A stretch of DNA of 64,000 nt, taken from Pelomonas sp. Root1217 (lineage in GTDB: Bacteria > Pseudomonadota > Gammaproteobacteria > Burkholderiales > Burkholderiaceae_C). The notes beneath the pieces were generated by a model. The model saw only the letters and a list, made by a program, of their open reading frames with translations. It made no database searches and had not been told where the DNA came from. Shown in pieces: positions 1-8,079 of the stretch (the stretch's first letter is position 1; each line of letters starts with the position of its first letter). The stretch is from positions 411,079-475,078 of the forward strand of contig NZ_LMDC01000023.1 in the NCBI RefSeq assembly GCF_001425705.1, written 5' to 3'. A program made the position numbers and the translations under genes.

Positions 1-71
1 GCAAGGGCGCCTTGGGCGCCCAACCGCCGCCGGCAAAGACCGGCGCGGGAGCCCACAAAAAGAAGAACAAT

Positions 72-287
72 ATGAACAATAACAATATCGAGGTGGGACG
101 CTTTATGGTTTCACCCATGACCCAGGCCCGCGCGGGCGGCGGTTTCGACGCATTGGTGTCGATCCGCTCCGGTCGCGGCATGGCCAGCGTGGATCGTGTC
201 ATGCGTTTCACGCCGCAGTTCATCAGCCCACAGGCAGCATTGCGCTACGCCCGGGCCGAAGGCCTTGCCTGGGCGCGCTGCCACTGA
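72..287 (+). CDS. small conserved hypothetical protein
   Basis: Encodes 71 residues beginning [11 protein letters not shown], with a central SIRSGRG[10 protein letters not shown] stretch and ending LAWARCH. From memory, short proteins of this shape occur near cold-shock and IF-1 genes in Burkholderiales; no function is established. No catalytic motif, signal peptide or membrane segment is visible. The ATG at 72 follows an A-rich stretch with only weak ribosome-binding character. The frame stays open leftwards to the window edge, so a longer protein entering from outside cannot be excluded. It precedes infA by 88 bases on the same strand. Confidence 0.6.
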   Translation: MNNNNIEVGRFMVSPMTQARAGGGFDALVSIRSGRGMASVDRVMRFTPQFISPQAALRYARAEGLAWARCH

Positions 288-375
288 GGAGCGCCCCGCG
301 GTCACCGGCCGCATCAGACGCCGGCACGGCCACGTGCTCGGCCTCCCGTCTAACTTTCGCAACGGAGCCCCACAC

Positions 376-642
376 TTGGCCAAAGAAGAACTGATCGAAA
401 TGCAAGGCGTCGTGGATGAAATCCTGCCCGACTCGCGCTTCCGCGTGACGCTGTCGAATGGCCACAAGGTCATCGCCTACACGGGCGGCAAGATGCGCAA
501 GCATCACATCCGCATCCTGGCCGGCGACAACGTGTCGCTGGAGATGTCGCCCTATGACCTGAGCAAGGGCCGCATCACCTTCCGCCACCTGGAACGTCGC
601 GGCCCGCCGCCGTCCGGTGGTGGCAGCCAGCAGCGCCGTTGA
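376..642 (+). CDS. infA: translation initiation factor IF-1
   Basis: IF-1 binds the 30S ribosomal A site during initiation. The 88-residue product has the S1-type OB fold: [17 protein letters not shown], then [16 protein letters not shown] and the [13 protein letters not shown] block. It is longer than the usual 72 residues because of a Gly/Ser/Gln/Arg-rich tail, a form seen in a second infA copy of many Burkholderiales. The start is a TTG at 376, giving [11 protein letters not shown], supported by a GGAG ribosome-binding site at about 364-367. This is probably the accessory paralogue rather than the ribosomal-protein-operon copy; that is inference. Confidence 0.93.
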   Translation: MAKEELIEMQGVVDEILPDSRFRVTLSNGHKVIAYTGGKMRKHHIRILAGDNVSLEMSPYDLSKGRITFRHLERRGPPPSGGGSQQRR

Positions 643-776
643 GCCCTTGCGGCTCAAGCCCCGCTCAAACCCCGAATCGGCCGCCATGGCATGCCTGGCG
701 GCCGTTTCCATTGGTGCGTCCATTGGTGCGCTTGCAACATCCAAGCTCGCGCCCACCGCGTAGGCTTGGCGTGCTC

Positions 777-1649
777 ATGTTGAAAGCCACTCTCTTCCTC
801 CTCGGCGCCCTGCTGCTGGCGGGCGTGCTCGTGGTCTACGCGCCGGTGAAGGCGCTGAACGTGCTCGCGCCCGTCCACACGCACACGCGCACAGTCGGCC
901 TGGCCTACGGGCCGGGGCCGCGCCAGCAGCTGGACGTGTACCAGCCGGCCCGCGCGGCGCCGCGTGAGGGCTGGCCGGTGGTGGTGTTCTTCTACGGCGG
1001 CTCCTGGAACCGCGGCAAGCGCGGCGACTACGCCTTCGTCGGCGAGGCGCTGGCCTCGCGCGGCATCCTGACGCTGGTGGCCGACTACCGCCTCTACCCG
1101 GAGGTGCGCTACCCCGATTTCCTGCGTGACAGCGCTGCGGCGCTTGCATGGGGAATGGCCAATGCCGCCGGCCTGGGCGGCAACCCGCGGCGGGTCTTCG
1201 TCATGGGCCACAGCGCCGGCGCCTACAACGCCGCCATGCTGGCGCTGGACCCGCGCTGGTTGAAGCCCACCGGCCACACGCCGCGCGAGCTGGCCGGCTT
1301 CATCGGCCTGGCCGGGCCCTACGACTTCCTGCCCATCGAGAACCCCGACGCGAAGCCGGTGTTCTTCCACCCCGACTACCCGCCCGGCACCCAGCCGCTG
1401 GAACACGCCAGCAAGGCCGCGCCGCGCAGCTTCCTGGGCGCGGCAAAAGACGACTCACTGGTCAACCCGCAACGCAGCACTCAGGGCCTGGCGACGCGGC
1501 TGAAAACCTTCGGCGTGCCGGTGACGGTGAAGTTCTACGACCGCGTCGGCCACACGACGCTGATTGCCGCCTTCGGTGCGCCGCTGCGCTGGCTGGCACC
1601 GGTGCTGGAAGACGTGACGGCCTTCGTCAACGGCCCGCCTGAGCGCTGA
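777..1649 (+). CDS. alpha/beta hydrolase, esterase/lipase-like
   Basis: A 290-residue serine hydrolase with an N-terminal hydrophobic helix (about residues 5-22), probably a membrane anchor or uncleaved signal. The oxyanion segment is FFYGGSWNRG, similar to the HGGxW of the hormone-sensitive-lipase/BD-FAE group but with Tyr for His. The nucleophile elbow is GHSAG with Ser146. The acid is probably in AAKDDSLVNP and the histidine in VGHTTLIAAF. The start at ATG 777 is chosen because it places the hydrophobic helix at the N-terminus; an upstream extension is low-complexity. The substrate cannot be told from sequence. Confidence 0.85.
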   Translation: MLKATLFLLGALLLAGVLVVYAPVKALNVLAPVHTHTRTVGLAYGPGPRQQLDVYQPARAAPREGWPVVVFFYGGSWNRGKRGDYAFVGEALASRGILTLVADYRLYPEVRYPDFLRDSAAALAWGMANAAGLGGNPRRVFVMGHSAGAYNAAMLALDPRWLKPTGHTPRELAGFIGLAGPYDFLPIENPDAKPVFFHPDYPPGTQPLEHASKAAPRSFLGAAKDDSLVNPQRSTQGLATRLKTFGVPVTVKFYDRVGHTTLIAAFGAPLRWLAPVLEDVTAFVNGPPER

Positions 1650-2751
1650 GCACCGCTCGCCGCAGCGCGGCCAGGGCCTCATGGTCGGTCCAGCTGTCGG
1701 CGGCGTCGCCAATGACGACCTCCACCATCGCACCGCCCGCCAGCACATGCGAGGCCACCGTCCGTGCGCCCAGCCAGAAGCCGTCGCGCCGGGCCACCTC
1801 CAGCAGGCCTTCGCGCAACGCTTCGGGCTGCACCGGCAGATGCAGCTGGAAGGCATTGACCTGCGGCTTCTCGGGCGCCACGCGCCAGCCAGGTTCGGCC
1901 GCCAGCAAGGCGGCCAGCGCCTGCGCGCGCTCGCGGTAGGCGGGCATGCGCGGCAGCTGCGTGCGCAGGCCCTGCAGCGCGCTCAGCACGTACGGATGAA
2001 CGGTGAACAGGTTGCCCGCCAGGCGGGTCTGCCAGGGTGCGATCTGGGCGATGAAATCCTCACTGCCGGCCAGCACGCAGCCGGCCAGGCCGCCCAGGCC
2101 TTTGTAGAAGGACTCGTAGACCGAATCCGCCAGCGCGGCGATCTCGGCCAGCGGCCGGCCGTAGTGGGCCGAAGCCTCCCAGAGCCGCGCGCCGTCGAAA
2201 TGCAGCGGCACACCCGCCGCGCGGCACCAGGCGCTGATGGCCATGAGTTCGTCCCACTCGGGCAGGCGGTAGCCGGCCCGGCGCAGCGGCAGTTCGACCA
2301 CAACGACCGCCGGCTGGCCGGGCAGCGAAGCCAGTTGCGCGGTGCCGAAGGGCTCGTCCGTCATGCCGATGCGCAGGCCGCGCAGCCCCATCAGCTTCTC
2401 GAAGGCTTCAGCCTCGTCGATGGCGATATGGCTTTGCGGGTGCAGGGCCACCGGGCCGTCGCCCTCGCCGCAATGCACGCGCAGCGCCGCAAGCTGGGCG
2501 GCCACGCCCTTGTGCATGAAGCGCGCCGCCGGCTTGCCGAGCAGCGCGGCCACCTCGGCCTCCAGCGACTGGATGGCCTGTCCCTGGCCGTAGACGTCCA
2601 GCGGTAACTCGGCTTCAGGCAGCTCGGCCAGCGCGAGCAGCGACTCGCGCATGGACAGCGGCGGGCGGTGGCCATTGAGCCAGCGGGTGCAGCGCTTGCG
2701 CAGTTCGGTGTCGGTGTTGAGGGTGGTGTTGGAGTAACTGGCGGCAGGCAT
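1627..2751 (-). CDS. threonine-aldolase-family PLP-dependent lyase
   Basis: A 374-residue fold-type I PLP enzyme of the beta-eliminating lyase/low-specificity threonine aldolase family. Visible signatures are the LHFDGARLWEA aspartate region that contacts the PLP pyridine nitrogen and the SFYKGLGGLAG segment carrying the Schiff-base lysine. The family cleaves L-threonine or related beta-hydroxy amino acids to glycine plus an aldehyde. The start at ATG 2751 gives MPAASYSNTT. Its 3' end overlaps the 3' end of the convergent hydrolase by 23 bases. The exact substrate is uncertain. Confidence 0.85.
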   Translation of the reverse strand: MPAASYSNTTLNTDTELRKRCTRWLNGHRPPLSMRESLLALAELPEAELPLDVYGQGQAIQSLEAEVAALLGKPAARFMHKGVAAQLAALRVHCGEGDGPVALHPQSHIAIDEAEAFEKLMGLRGLRIGMTDEPFGTAQLASLPGQPAVVVVELPLRRAGYRLPEWDELMAISAWCRAAGVPLHFDGARLWEASAHYGRPLAEIAALADSVYESFYKGLGGLAGCVLAGSEDFIAQIAPWQTRLAGNLFTVHPYVLSALQGLRTQLPRMPAYRERAQALAALLAAEPGWRVAPEKPQVNAFQLHLPVQPEALREGLLEVARRDGFWLGARTVASHVLAGGAMVEVVIGDAADSWTDHEALAALRRAVLSAQAGR

Positions 2752-2848
2752 GGCCGGGAGTGTCGCCGGGGCGCAAATGCCCTTTTGATCGGGGTTCACT
2801 AAACTCTCGCCCTTTTTCCTCGCGCGCCCATACAGGCGCGCCAGCCCC

Positions 2849-3523
2849 ATGCAAGCCCTCCCACCGCAGCCCCTCGCACCCGAGCCCCTGGCCCGGCTGC
2901 TGCTGCAATGGGGCGTCGCACCGGTGGCTGCTGGGCCGGTGGCCGAGCGCCTGGGCGGCTGGCTGGGTTGGGCGGAGGCCATCGGCCTGTCCCAGTTGCT
3001 GGCCACGGCGCCTGCTGCCGGCGCCAACGCCGCCGCCCGCCGAGAGGCCATGGACTGGGCCGATGCCGCGCTGGCCCGACTGCAGGAAGAGCTGACCGCC
3101 GCCTTCGACGACGCCCTGCTCGCGCGCGAATCCGCCGAAGCCGCGCCAGACGGCGTGCCGCTGGCCGACCTGCTGGCGCCCTACCGCCTGCACCACGCCC
3201 AGCAGCAGCGCAACATGGCCGCGCGCGTGGCCACACTGCGCGAGCGCCTGCGCCCCCGGCTGGCCGAAGCCTCGGGTGCATTGGCCCGGCTGGCCCAGCT
3301 GGATGCGGTGTTCGAGCGTGCCATCGTCGTGCAGGAGCGCCCGCTGTTGGCCGGCCTGCCCGCGCTGCTGACGAAACGCGCGACAGATCATCACGCCGCC
3401 GACCCGCGCCGTTGGCGCACCCGCTTCTGGGCCGACCTGCAGCGCGCGCTGCGCGCCGAGCTGGACCTGAGATTGCAACCGGTGCAGGGGCTCATTGAAG
3501 CCCTGCATCAAGCTGAATCCTGA
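2849..3523 (+). CDS. DUF3348 family protein
   Basis: A 224-residue, Ala/Leu-rich, largely helical protein without signal peptide or membrane segment, assigned to DUF3348 from its content and from its place as first gene of the DUF3348-DUF802-OmpA-DUF2894 block known in Burkholderiales. No catalytic motif is visible. Its TGA overlaps the ATG of the DUF802 gene by one base (TGATG), so the two are translationally coupled. A role as a cytoplasmic accessory of the stator-like pair downstream is inference from synteny only. Confidence 0.75.
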   Translation: MQALPPQPLAPEPLARLLLQWGVAPVAAGPVAERLGGWLGWAEAIGLSQLLATAPAAGANAAARREAMDWADAALARLQEELTAAFDDALLARESAEAAPDGVPLADLLAPYRLHHAQQQRNMAARVATLRERLRPRLAEASGALARLAQLDAVFERAIVVQERPLLAGLPALLTKRATDHHAADPRRWRTRFWADLQRALRAELDLRLQPVQGLIEALHQAES

Positions 3524-6036
3524 TGAACCGCTTCCTGAACGTCCTCTATTCCCTCGCCCTGGCCGCCGGCCTCGCGGGCATTGCCGGCGCCGCGCTGGCC
3601 GCCGCCCGCCACCACCCGGTGGCGCTGGCAATGACGCTGCTGATCGCGGCCTTCTTTGCCATCGGCATCTGGGAGCTGACCGCCTTTCGCCGCAGCAGCC
3701 GCGAGCTGGATGCCGCGCTGGACGCCGAGCCGAAAGAGGGTTGGGTCGCGACATTGCCCGCCGCCCTGCGCGCCAGCGTGCAGCAGCGCCTGGAAGGCCT
3801 GCGCGTGGCCCTGCCCGGCCTGGCTCTCGCGCCGGCGCTGGCCGGCCTGCTGGTGCTGCTGGGCATGCTGGGCACCTTCATCGGCCTGGTCATCACATTG
3901 AGCAGCACGGCCAGTGCCCTGGGCCAGACGGCCGATCTCGCCGCACTGCGCACCGCACTGAGCGCGCCGGTGCAGGGCCTGGGCCTGGCCTTCAGCGCCA
4001 GCGTGGCCGGCGTGACGGGCTCGGCCATGCTGGGCCTGATGGTGGCGCTGGCACGGCGTGAACGCGCGGCCGTGTCGGGCCAGCTCGACACCGCCCTGCT
4101 CGGCAAGCTGCGCCCGCTGACCGCCGCGCACCGCCGCGCACTGGAGCAGCAGGCCACCGAAGCTGCCGCGGCTGAAGCGGCGCAGCAGCGCCAGCTTGAA
4201 CTCGTCGCCCAATTGCAGCTGCATGCGAAACAGATGGCCGACCTGCTCGCCGCGCAGAACGACCGCTTCCACGGCGAGACCCACCAGGCCTATGCCGCGC
4301 TGGCCGCCAGCGTGGACACCACCTTGCGCAGCAGCCTGGCCGAGAGCGCCCGCCTGGCCGGTGCCGCCATCCAGCCCGCCGCCGAAGCCGCAATGGCCGG
4401 CATTGCCCGCGAGGCCGCCGCCCTGCATGAGCGCGTGGGCACGCAGGTGGCCGGCCAGCTCGGTGCGCTGAGCAGTCGCTTCGAAGCCGGCGTGGCGCAA
4501 ATCGCCCAGCAGGGCGAGGCCGCTGCCGACGCACAAGCGGAGGGCCTGGCCCAGCAGCGCGAGGCCGCACTGAAACTGCTGGCCGACACGGGCGCCGCCA
4601 CGCAGCAGGCGGTGGATCGCCTGGGTGAACGCTGGGCCGCGCAGGCGCAAGACCTGTTGGCCGCACAGGCGCAAGCCGACACTGCCCGCGCCGCCGCGCT
4701 GGGCCGCCAGATTGACGCGCTGGCCGAGCAACGTGCCGCCACCCAGCAAGCCATCGCCGACACCGCCGAGCGCTTTGCCGCACAGACGCAGACGCTGCTG
4801 GACCGCGTGGCCGAGGCGCAAGCCCGGCAGCAGGTCCTGCAAGCCGAGCTTGACACCCAGCGCCGCGCCGAGTCCCAGGCCGACGCCGAGGCGCTCGCAC
4901 AGCAGCGCGCCGCCAACGAGCAGTTGCTGGCCGCCCAGCGCGAGGCCGCGCAACAGCTGCTGGCCGACAGCGGCGAGCGAGCCCAGAATGCGCTGACCGC
5001 GCTGACCACCGGCTTCTCCGCGCAGACCAGGGACCTGCTGGACCGCATCGCCGACACGCAGACCCGCCACGCGGCGCTGCAGGCCGAGCTGGACAGCCAA
5101 CGCCGCGCCGAGGCCCGCGCCGACGCCGAGGCCCTGGCCCGGCAACGCACCGCCAACGAACAGCTGCTGATCGCCCAGCGCGAAGCCGCGCAGCAACTGC
5201 TGGCCGCCAGCGGCGAACGTGCCCAGAGCGCCTTGACCGAGCTGACCGCCGGCTTTGCTGCGCAGACACAGGCCGCTGTCACCACGCTGGCCGAGGCACA
5301 CACGCAGCTGCAATCGGCCCATGCCGCGCACGATGCCGAGCGCCTGGCCGCATGGCGCACCGAACTGCAGTCGGCCGGCGCCACGCAGTTGGCCCAGCAG
5401 CAGCAACTGGCCGATGGCCTGCTGCGGCACACCCGCGAGCTGGTCGCGCAGACCGAGGCCCAGGCCAAGACCACGCTGAGCGAAGCCGGCGCGTTGCTGC
5501 AGGCCGCCGGCGAAGCCCCACGCGCAGCCGTCGAAGTGGTTGCCGCGTTGCGCGAGCAATTGGCACAGAGCCAGGCCCAGGACCGCGCGGCCCTGGCCGA
5601 GCGCGCCGAACTGATGCAGACGGTCTCGACGCTGCTGGCCTCGCTGCAGCAAGCCGCTGGTGAACAGCGCGCTGCCATCGATGCCTTGGTGGCCAGCTCC
5701 GCCACCCAGCTCGAAGCCCTGGGCCAGCACTTCACCGCGCAGGCCGACGCCACCGGCGAGAAGCTGGCCGAAGCCGCGACGACCCTGGCCGCCAGCGCCG
5801 CCGAGATGGGCAGCCTGGGCGAAGGCTTTGGTGCGGCGGTGGAGCAGTTCCAGGGCGCCAATGCCCAGTTGGTGCAGCACCTGGCCGCGCTGGAAGAGCG
5901 CCTGGCCGGCGCGATGACGCGCAGCGACGAACAGCTGAGCTATTACGTGGCCCAGGCGCGCGAGGTCATTGACCTGTGCCTCGGCTCGCAGAAGCAGGTG
6001 CTGGACGCGCTGCAGGGAGCTGCCGCGAATGGATGA
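3523..6036 (+). CDS. DUF802 protein: MotA/TolQ-like membrane protein with long coiled-coil tail
   Basis: An 837-residue protein. The N-terminal ~180 residues hold hydrophobic segments at about 7-25, 32-50, 100-127 and 148-175. The last two carry LGMLGTFIGLVITL and GLAFSASVAGVTGSAMLGL, the pattern of the pore helices of MotA/TolQ/ExbB ion channels. Residues ~210-830 are a Gln/Ala/Glu-rich coiled coil with near-identical repeats of about 80 residues (nucleotides 4858-5337). The tail should lie in the cytoplasm. The next gene encodes the MotB/OmpA-type partner, overlapping by 8 bases. The architecture resembles ZorA of Zorya; function in this family is unknown. Confidence 0.8.
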   Translation: MNRFLNVLYSLALAAGLAGIAGAALAAARHHPVALAMTLLIAAFFAIGIWELTAFRRSSRELDAALDAEPKEGWVATLPAALRASVQQRLEGLRVALPGLALAPALAGLLVLLGMLGTFIGLVITLSSTASALGQTADLAALRTALSAPVQGLGLAFSASVAGVTGSAMLGLMVALARRERAAVSGQLDTALLGKLRPLTAAHRRALEQQATEAAAAEAAQQRQLELVAQLQLHAKQMADLLAAQNDRFHGETHQAYAALAASVDTTLRSSLAESARLAGAAIQPAAEAAMAGIAREAAALHERVGTQVAGQLGALSSRFEAGVAQIAQQGEAAADAQAEGLAQQREAALKLLADTGAATQQAVDRLGERWAAQAQDLLAAQAQADTARAAALGRQIDALAEQRAATQQAIADTAERFAAQTQTLLDRVAEAQARQQVLQAELDTQRRAESQADAEALAQQRAANEQLLAAQREAAQQLLADSGERAQNALTALTTGFSAQTRDLLDRIADTQTRHAALQAELDSQRRAEARADAEALARQRTANEQLLIAQREAAQQLLAASGERAQSALTELTAGFAAQTQAAVTTLAEAHTQLQSAHAAHDAERLAAWRTELQSAGATQLAQQQQLADGLLRHTRELVAQTEAQAKTTLSEAGALLQAAGEAPRAAVEVVAALREQLAQSQAQDRAALAERAELMQTVSTLLASLQQAAGEQRAAIDALVASSATQLEALGQHFTAQADATGEKLAEAATTLAASAAEMGSLGEGFGAAVEQFQGANAQLVQHLAALEERLAGAMTRSDEQLSYYVAQAREVIDLCLGSQKQVLDALQGAAANG
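4858..5337 (+). repeat. tandem ~240-bp in-frame repeat in the DUF802 gene
   Basis: Two consecutive units, each about 80 codons, begin QRRAES (4858) and QRRAEA (5098), exactly 240 bases apart. They share the order DAEALA, ANEQLL, QREAAQQLL, SGERAQ and GF-AQT. Weaker copies extend upstream. The repeats lengthen the predicted coiled-coil tail in steps of a fixed heptad phase. Confidence 0.8.
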
Positions 6037-6682
6037 GCCGCTGGAGATCGAGCAGGAAGGTGTCGGCACGCCCGCCTGGGCCGCGTTCGGCGACCTGATG
6101 GCCGGTGTGCTGGGCGCCTTCGTGCTGGTGCTGGCGGCGGCGCTGGTGGGCCAGCTGGATCTCGCCAACCAGCTCAAGGCCGAGGTGGAGCAGCGCCAGG
6201 CCGAGCAGGCGCGCCGCGAAGCACTCGAGCGCGCGCTGGCCGGCCCGCTGGCCGACGGCCGCATCACGCTGGTCGAAGGCCGCATCGGCATCAGCGGCGC
6301 GGTGCTGTTCGCCATCGGCTCCGACCAGCTGCACGCCGACGGCCGCGCGCTGATCAAGAGCCTGGCCGTGCCGCTGCGCACCTATCTTGCCCAGCGCGAC
6401 GAGATCCTGATGGTCAGCGGCTTCACCGATGACCGCGGCATGCTGACCGGCAAGGGCGCGCCGAAGTTCAGCGACAACTGGGAGCTGTCGGCCCAGCGCG
6501 CATTGACGGTGACGCGCACGCTGATGGCCGAGGGGCTGCCGCCGGACGCGGTGTTTGCCGCCGCCTTCGGGCCGCAGCAGCCGGTGGCGTCCAACGACGA
6601 CGCGTCGGGCCGCGCGCTGAACCGCCGCGTCGAGATCGCACCCACGCCGCGGCCCAGGCGGGCGGCGGCATCGGCCCCGTGA
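6029..6682 (+). CDS. OmpA/MotB-like peptidoglycan-binding protein
   Basis: A 217-residue protein with one N-terminal membrane helix (about residues 19-44). The segment FGDLMAGVLGAFVLVL matches the MotB pattern with a membrane aspartate (Asp22), the residue that carries the ion in MotB-type stators. A short coiled coil (residues 48-70) leads to an OmpA-type domain with GFTDDRG, WELSAQRALTV and RALNRRVEI, the peptidoglycan-binding residues. It starts inside the DUF802 gene (8-base overlap) and is followed by DUF2894 through TGATG. Together with DUF802 it probably forms a membrane stator; this is inferred from fold similarity. Confidence 0.85.
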   Translation: MDEPLEIEQEGVGTPAWAAFGDLMAGVLGAFVLVLAAALVGQLDLANQLKAEVEQRQAEQARREALERALAGPLADGRITLVEGRIGISGAVLFAIGSDQLHADGRALIKSLAVPLRTYLAQRDEILMVSGFTDDRGMLTGKGAPKFSDNWELSAQRALTVTRTLMAEGLPPDAVFAAAFGPQQPVASNDDASGRALNRRVEIAPTPRPRRAAASAP

Positions 6683-7194
6683 TGGACGACCCCGTCGCCT
6701 GGGTGCAAGCCCGGGCCGAAGTCGATCCCGTGCGCCGGCGCGTGCTGGACGCGCTGGCGCGGCGGGCGTCTGCGCTGGCGCCGGGCGCGCTGCGCGAACG
6801 GCTGGTTGCGCGGCTGGTGCAGCGCGCCGAGGCTGAGCCGGTCGCGCTGCCGGTGCGTCGGACTGCAAACGCCACAAGCCCACTGACCGAACTTGTCGCC
6901 CAGTTGCAGGCCGGTCCCGAGCTACGCAATGTGCAGGCCCACCGCCGCACCTGGAGCGCGCTGCGCCTGACGCGCCGCATGGCCGAGGTCAGCGCACCGG
7001 TGCCCGAACACCTGGGGCCGCTGAACAGCCAGGTGCTGGTCTCCCGTGCGCTGCAGCAGTTGCAGGCCCTGTCGCCCGACTATCTGCAGCGCCTGCTGAC
7101 CCAGATCGATGCACTGGCCGCACTGGCACCGCTGCAGGTTGCCGCCGAAAGCGATGCCAGGCCGGCCCGCAAGCCCGCCGCTCGGCGGCGTTGA
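6682..7194 (+). CDS. DUF2894 family protein
   Basis: A 170-residue, Arg/Ala/Leu-rich helical protein with no signal peptide or membrane helix. It is the last gene of the DUF3348-DUF802-OmpA-DUF2894 block. Conserved-looking features are WSALRLTRRMAEV and LGPLNSQVLVSRAL, followed by a basic tail ending ARRR. The ATG at 6682 overlaps the OmpA stop; a GTG at 6679 would add one residue. No enzymatic motif is visible. Its strict coupling to the stator-like pair suggests it acts with them; the molecular role is unknown. Confidence 0.75.
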   Translation: MDDPVAWVQARAEVDPVRRRVLDALARRASALAPGALRERLVARLVQRAEAEPVALPVRRTANATSPLTELVAQLQAGPELRNVQAHRRTWSALRLTRRMAEVSAPVPEHLGPLNSQVLVSRALQQLQALSPDYLQRLLTQIDALAALAPLQVAAESDARPARKPAARRR

Positions 7195-7277
7195 CGCGCA
7201 CAGCAGCTCGCTGCTGACAGGATCTGACAGGGCTCGGGCGCGAAGATGACAACGCTGCCAACCCTCCAGCCTGCCGC

Positions 7278-7922
7278 ATGACGCCCATCCTCTACTTCTC
7301 CCGCAACCCCAACCCACGCCTGGCCGTCGCGGCGGCGAAGTATTTGGCCGCGCCGGTCACCTACGAGTTCGCCGCGCCGTTGGCCCCCGGCCAGGCAGAC
7401 AACTACCGCCATTTCAATCCCTCGCTGCGCCTGCCCATCCTTGTCGAGGCCGACGGCAGCTCACTGTTCGAGGCGGATGCCATCGCCTGCCGCCTGTCGC
7501 AGATGGTGGGCTCGGAGTTCTGGCGCACCGGCGCGGAGCTGCCGGACATGATCCGCTGGATCAGCTGGAGCCGCGACAACTTCATGCATGCCTGCGACAT
7601 GGTGCACTTCGAGCGCGGCACCAAGCAGCGCTACAAGCTGGGCGCGCTGGACGAAGACCTGGTGGCGCGCGGCACCGAGCGCTTCCACGCGACCGCATCC
7701 ATCCTCAACGCTCACCTGAGCAAGCAGGACTGGCTGCTGGCCAGTGGCCTGTCCTACGCCGACTTCCGCATGGGCGTCTTCCTGCCCTACAACGATGTGG
7801 CCCAACTCCCGCTGAGCGACTACCCGGCCGTGGCGGCATGGCATGCGCGGCTGATGACGCTGCCGGCCTGGGCCGATCCGTTTGAGGGGCTGAGCGCGCC
7901 GGAGTTGCCGCCTGTGGCTTAG
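7278..7922 (+). CDS. glutathione S-transferase-like protein
   Basis: A 214-residue cytosolic protein with an N-terminal thioredoxin-like domain (PILYFSRNPNPRLAV; cis-Pro in LRLPILVE; the S/EADAI glutathione-contact segment at about residue 65) and a C-terminal helical GST domain containing the LSYADFRMGV N-capping-box region. It probably conjugates or reduces with glutathione; the substrate is unknown. A small inverted repeat (CAGCAG/CTGCTG, 7201-7216) lies upstream but has no T-tract, so it is not called a terminator. Confidence 0.82.
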   Translation: MTPILYFSRNPNPRLAVAAAKYLAAPVTYEFAAPLAPGQADNYRHFNPSLRLPILVEADGSSLFEADAIACRLSQMVGSEFWRTGAELPDMIRWISWSRDNFMHACDMVHFERGTKQRYKLGALDEDLVARGTERFHATASILNAHLSKQDWLLASGLSYADFRMGVFLPYNDVAQLPLSDYPAVAAWHARLMTLPAWADPFEGLSAPELPPVA

Positions 7923-8079
7923 GCTCGATGCGGTTCAGCCAGGTAGTTGTCGACCGTGAGCCGACATCAAGGAGCCTGTGTTGGACGCCCCGGAGAGTCG
8001 TCCGCATGCTTCTTGGTTGATCATCTGCGATTGGCTTGCCGTGGAATGTGGGCATAAGCCCCAACGTCCACCCAGAAGG

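Noticed and set aside
3508-6381. 957-codon open frame on the minus strand, opposite DUF802
   Set aside because: Low-complexity Gln/Gly/Leu-rich product mirrors the repetitive Ala/Gln codons of the real gene; no domain or ribosome-binding site.
2849-7194. Complete Zorya system
   Set aside because: No ZorC, ZorD or ZorE homologue is visible in or beside the operon; only the ZorAB-like stator logic is shared.
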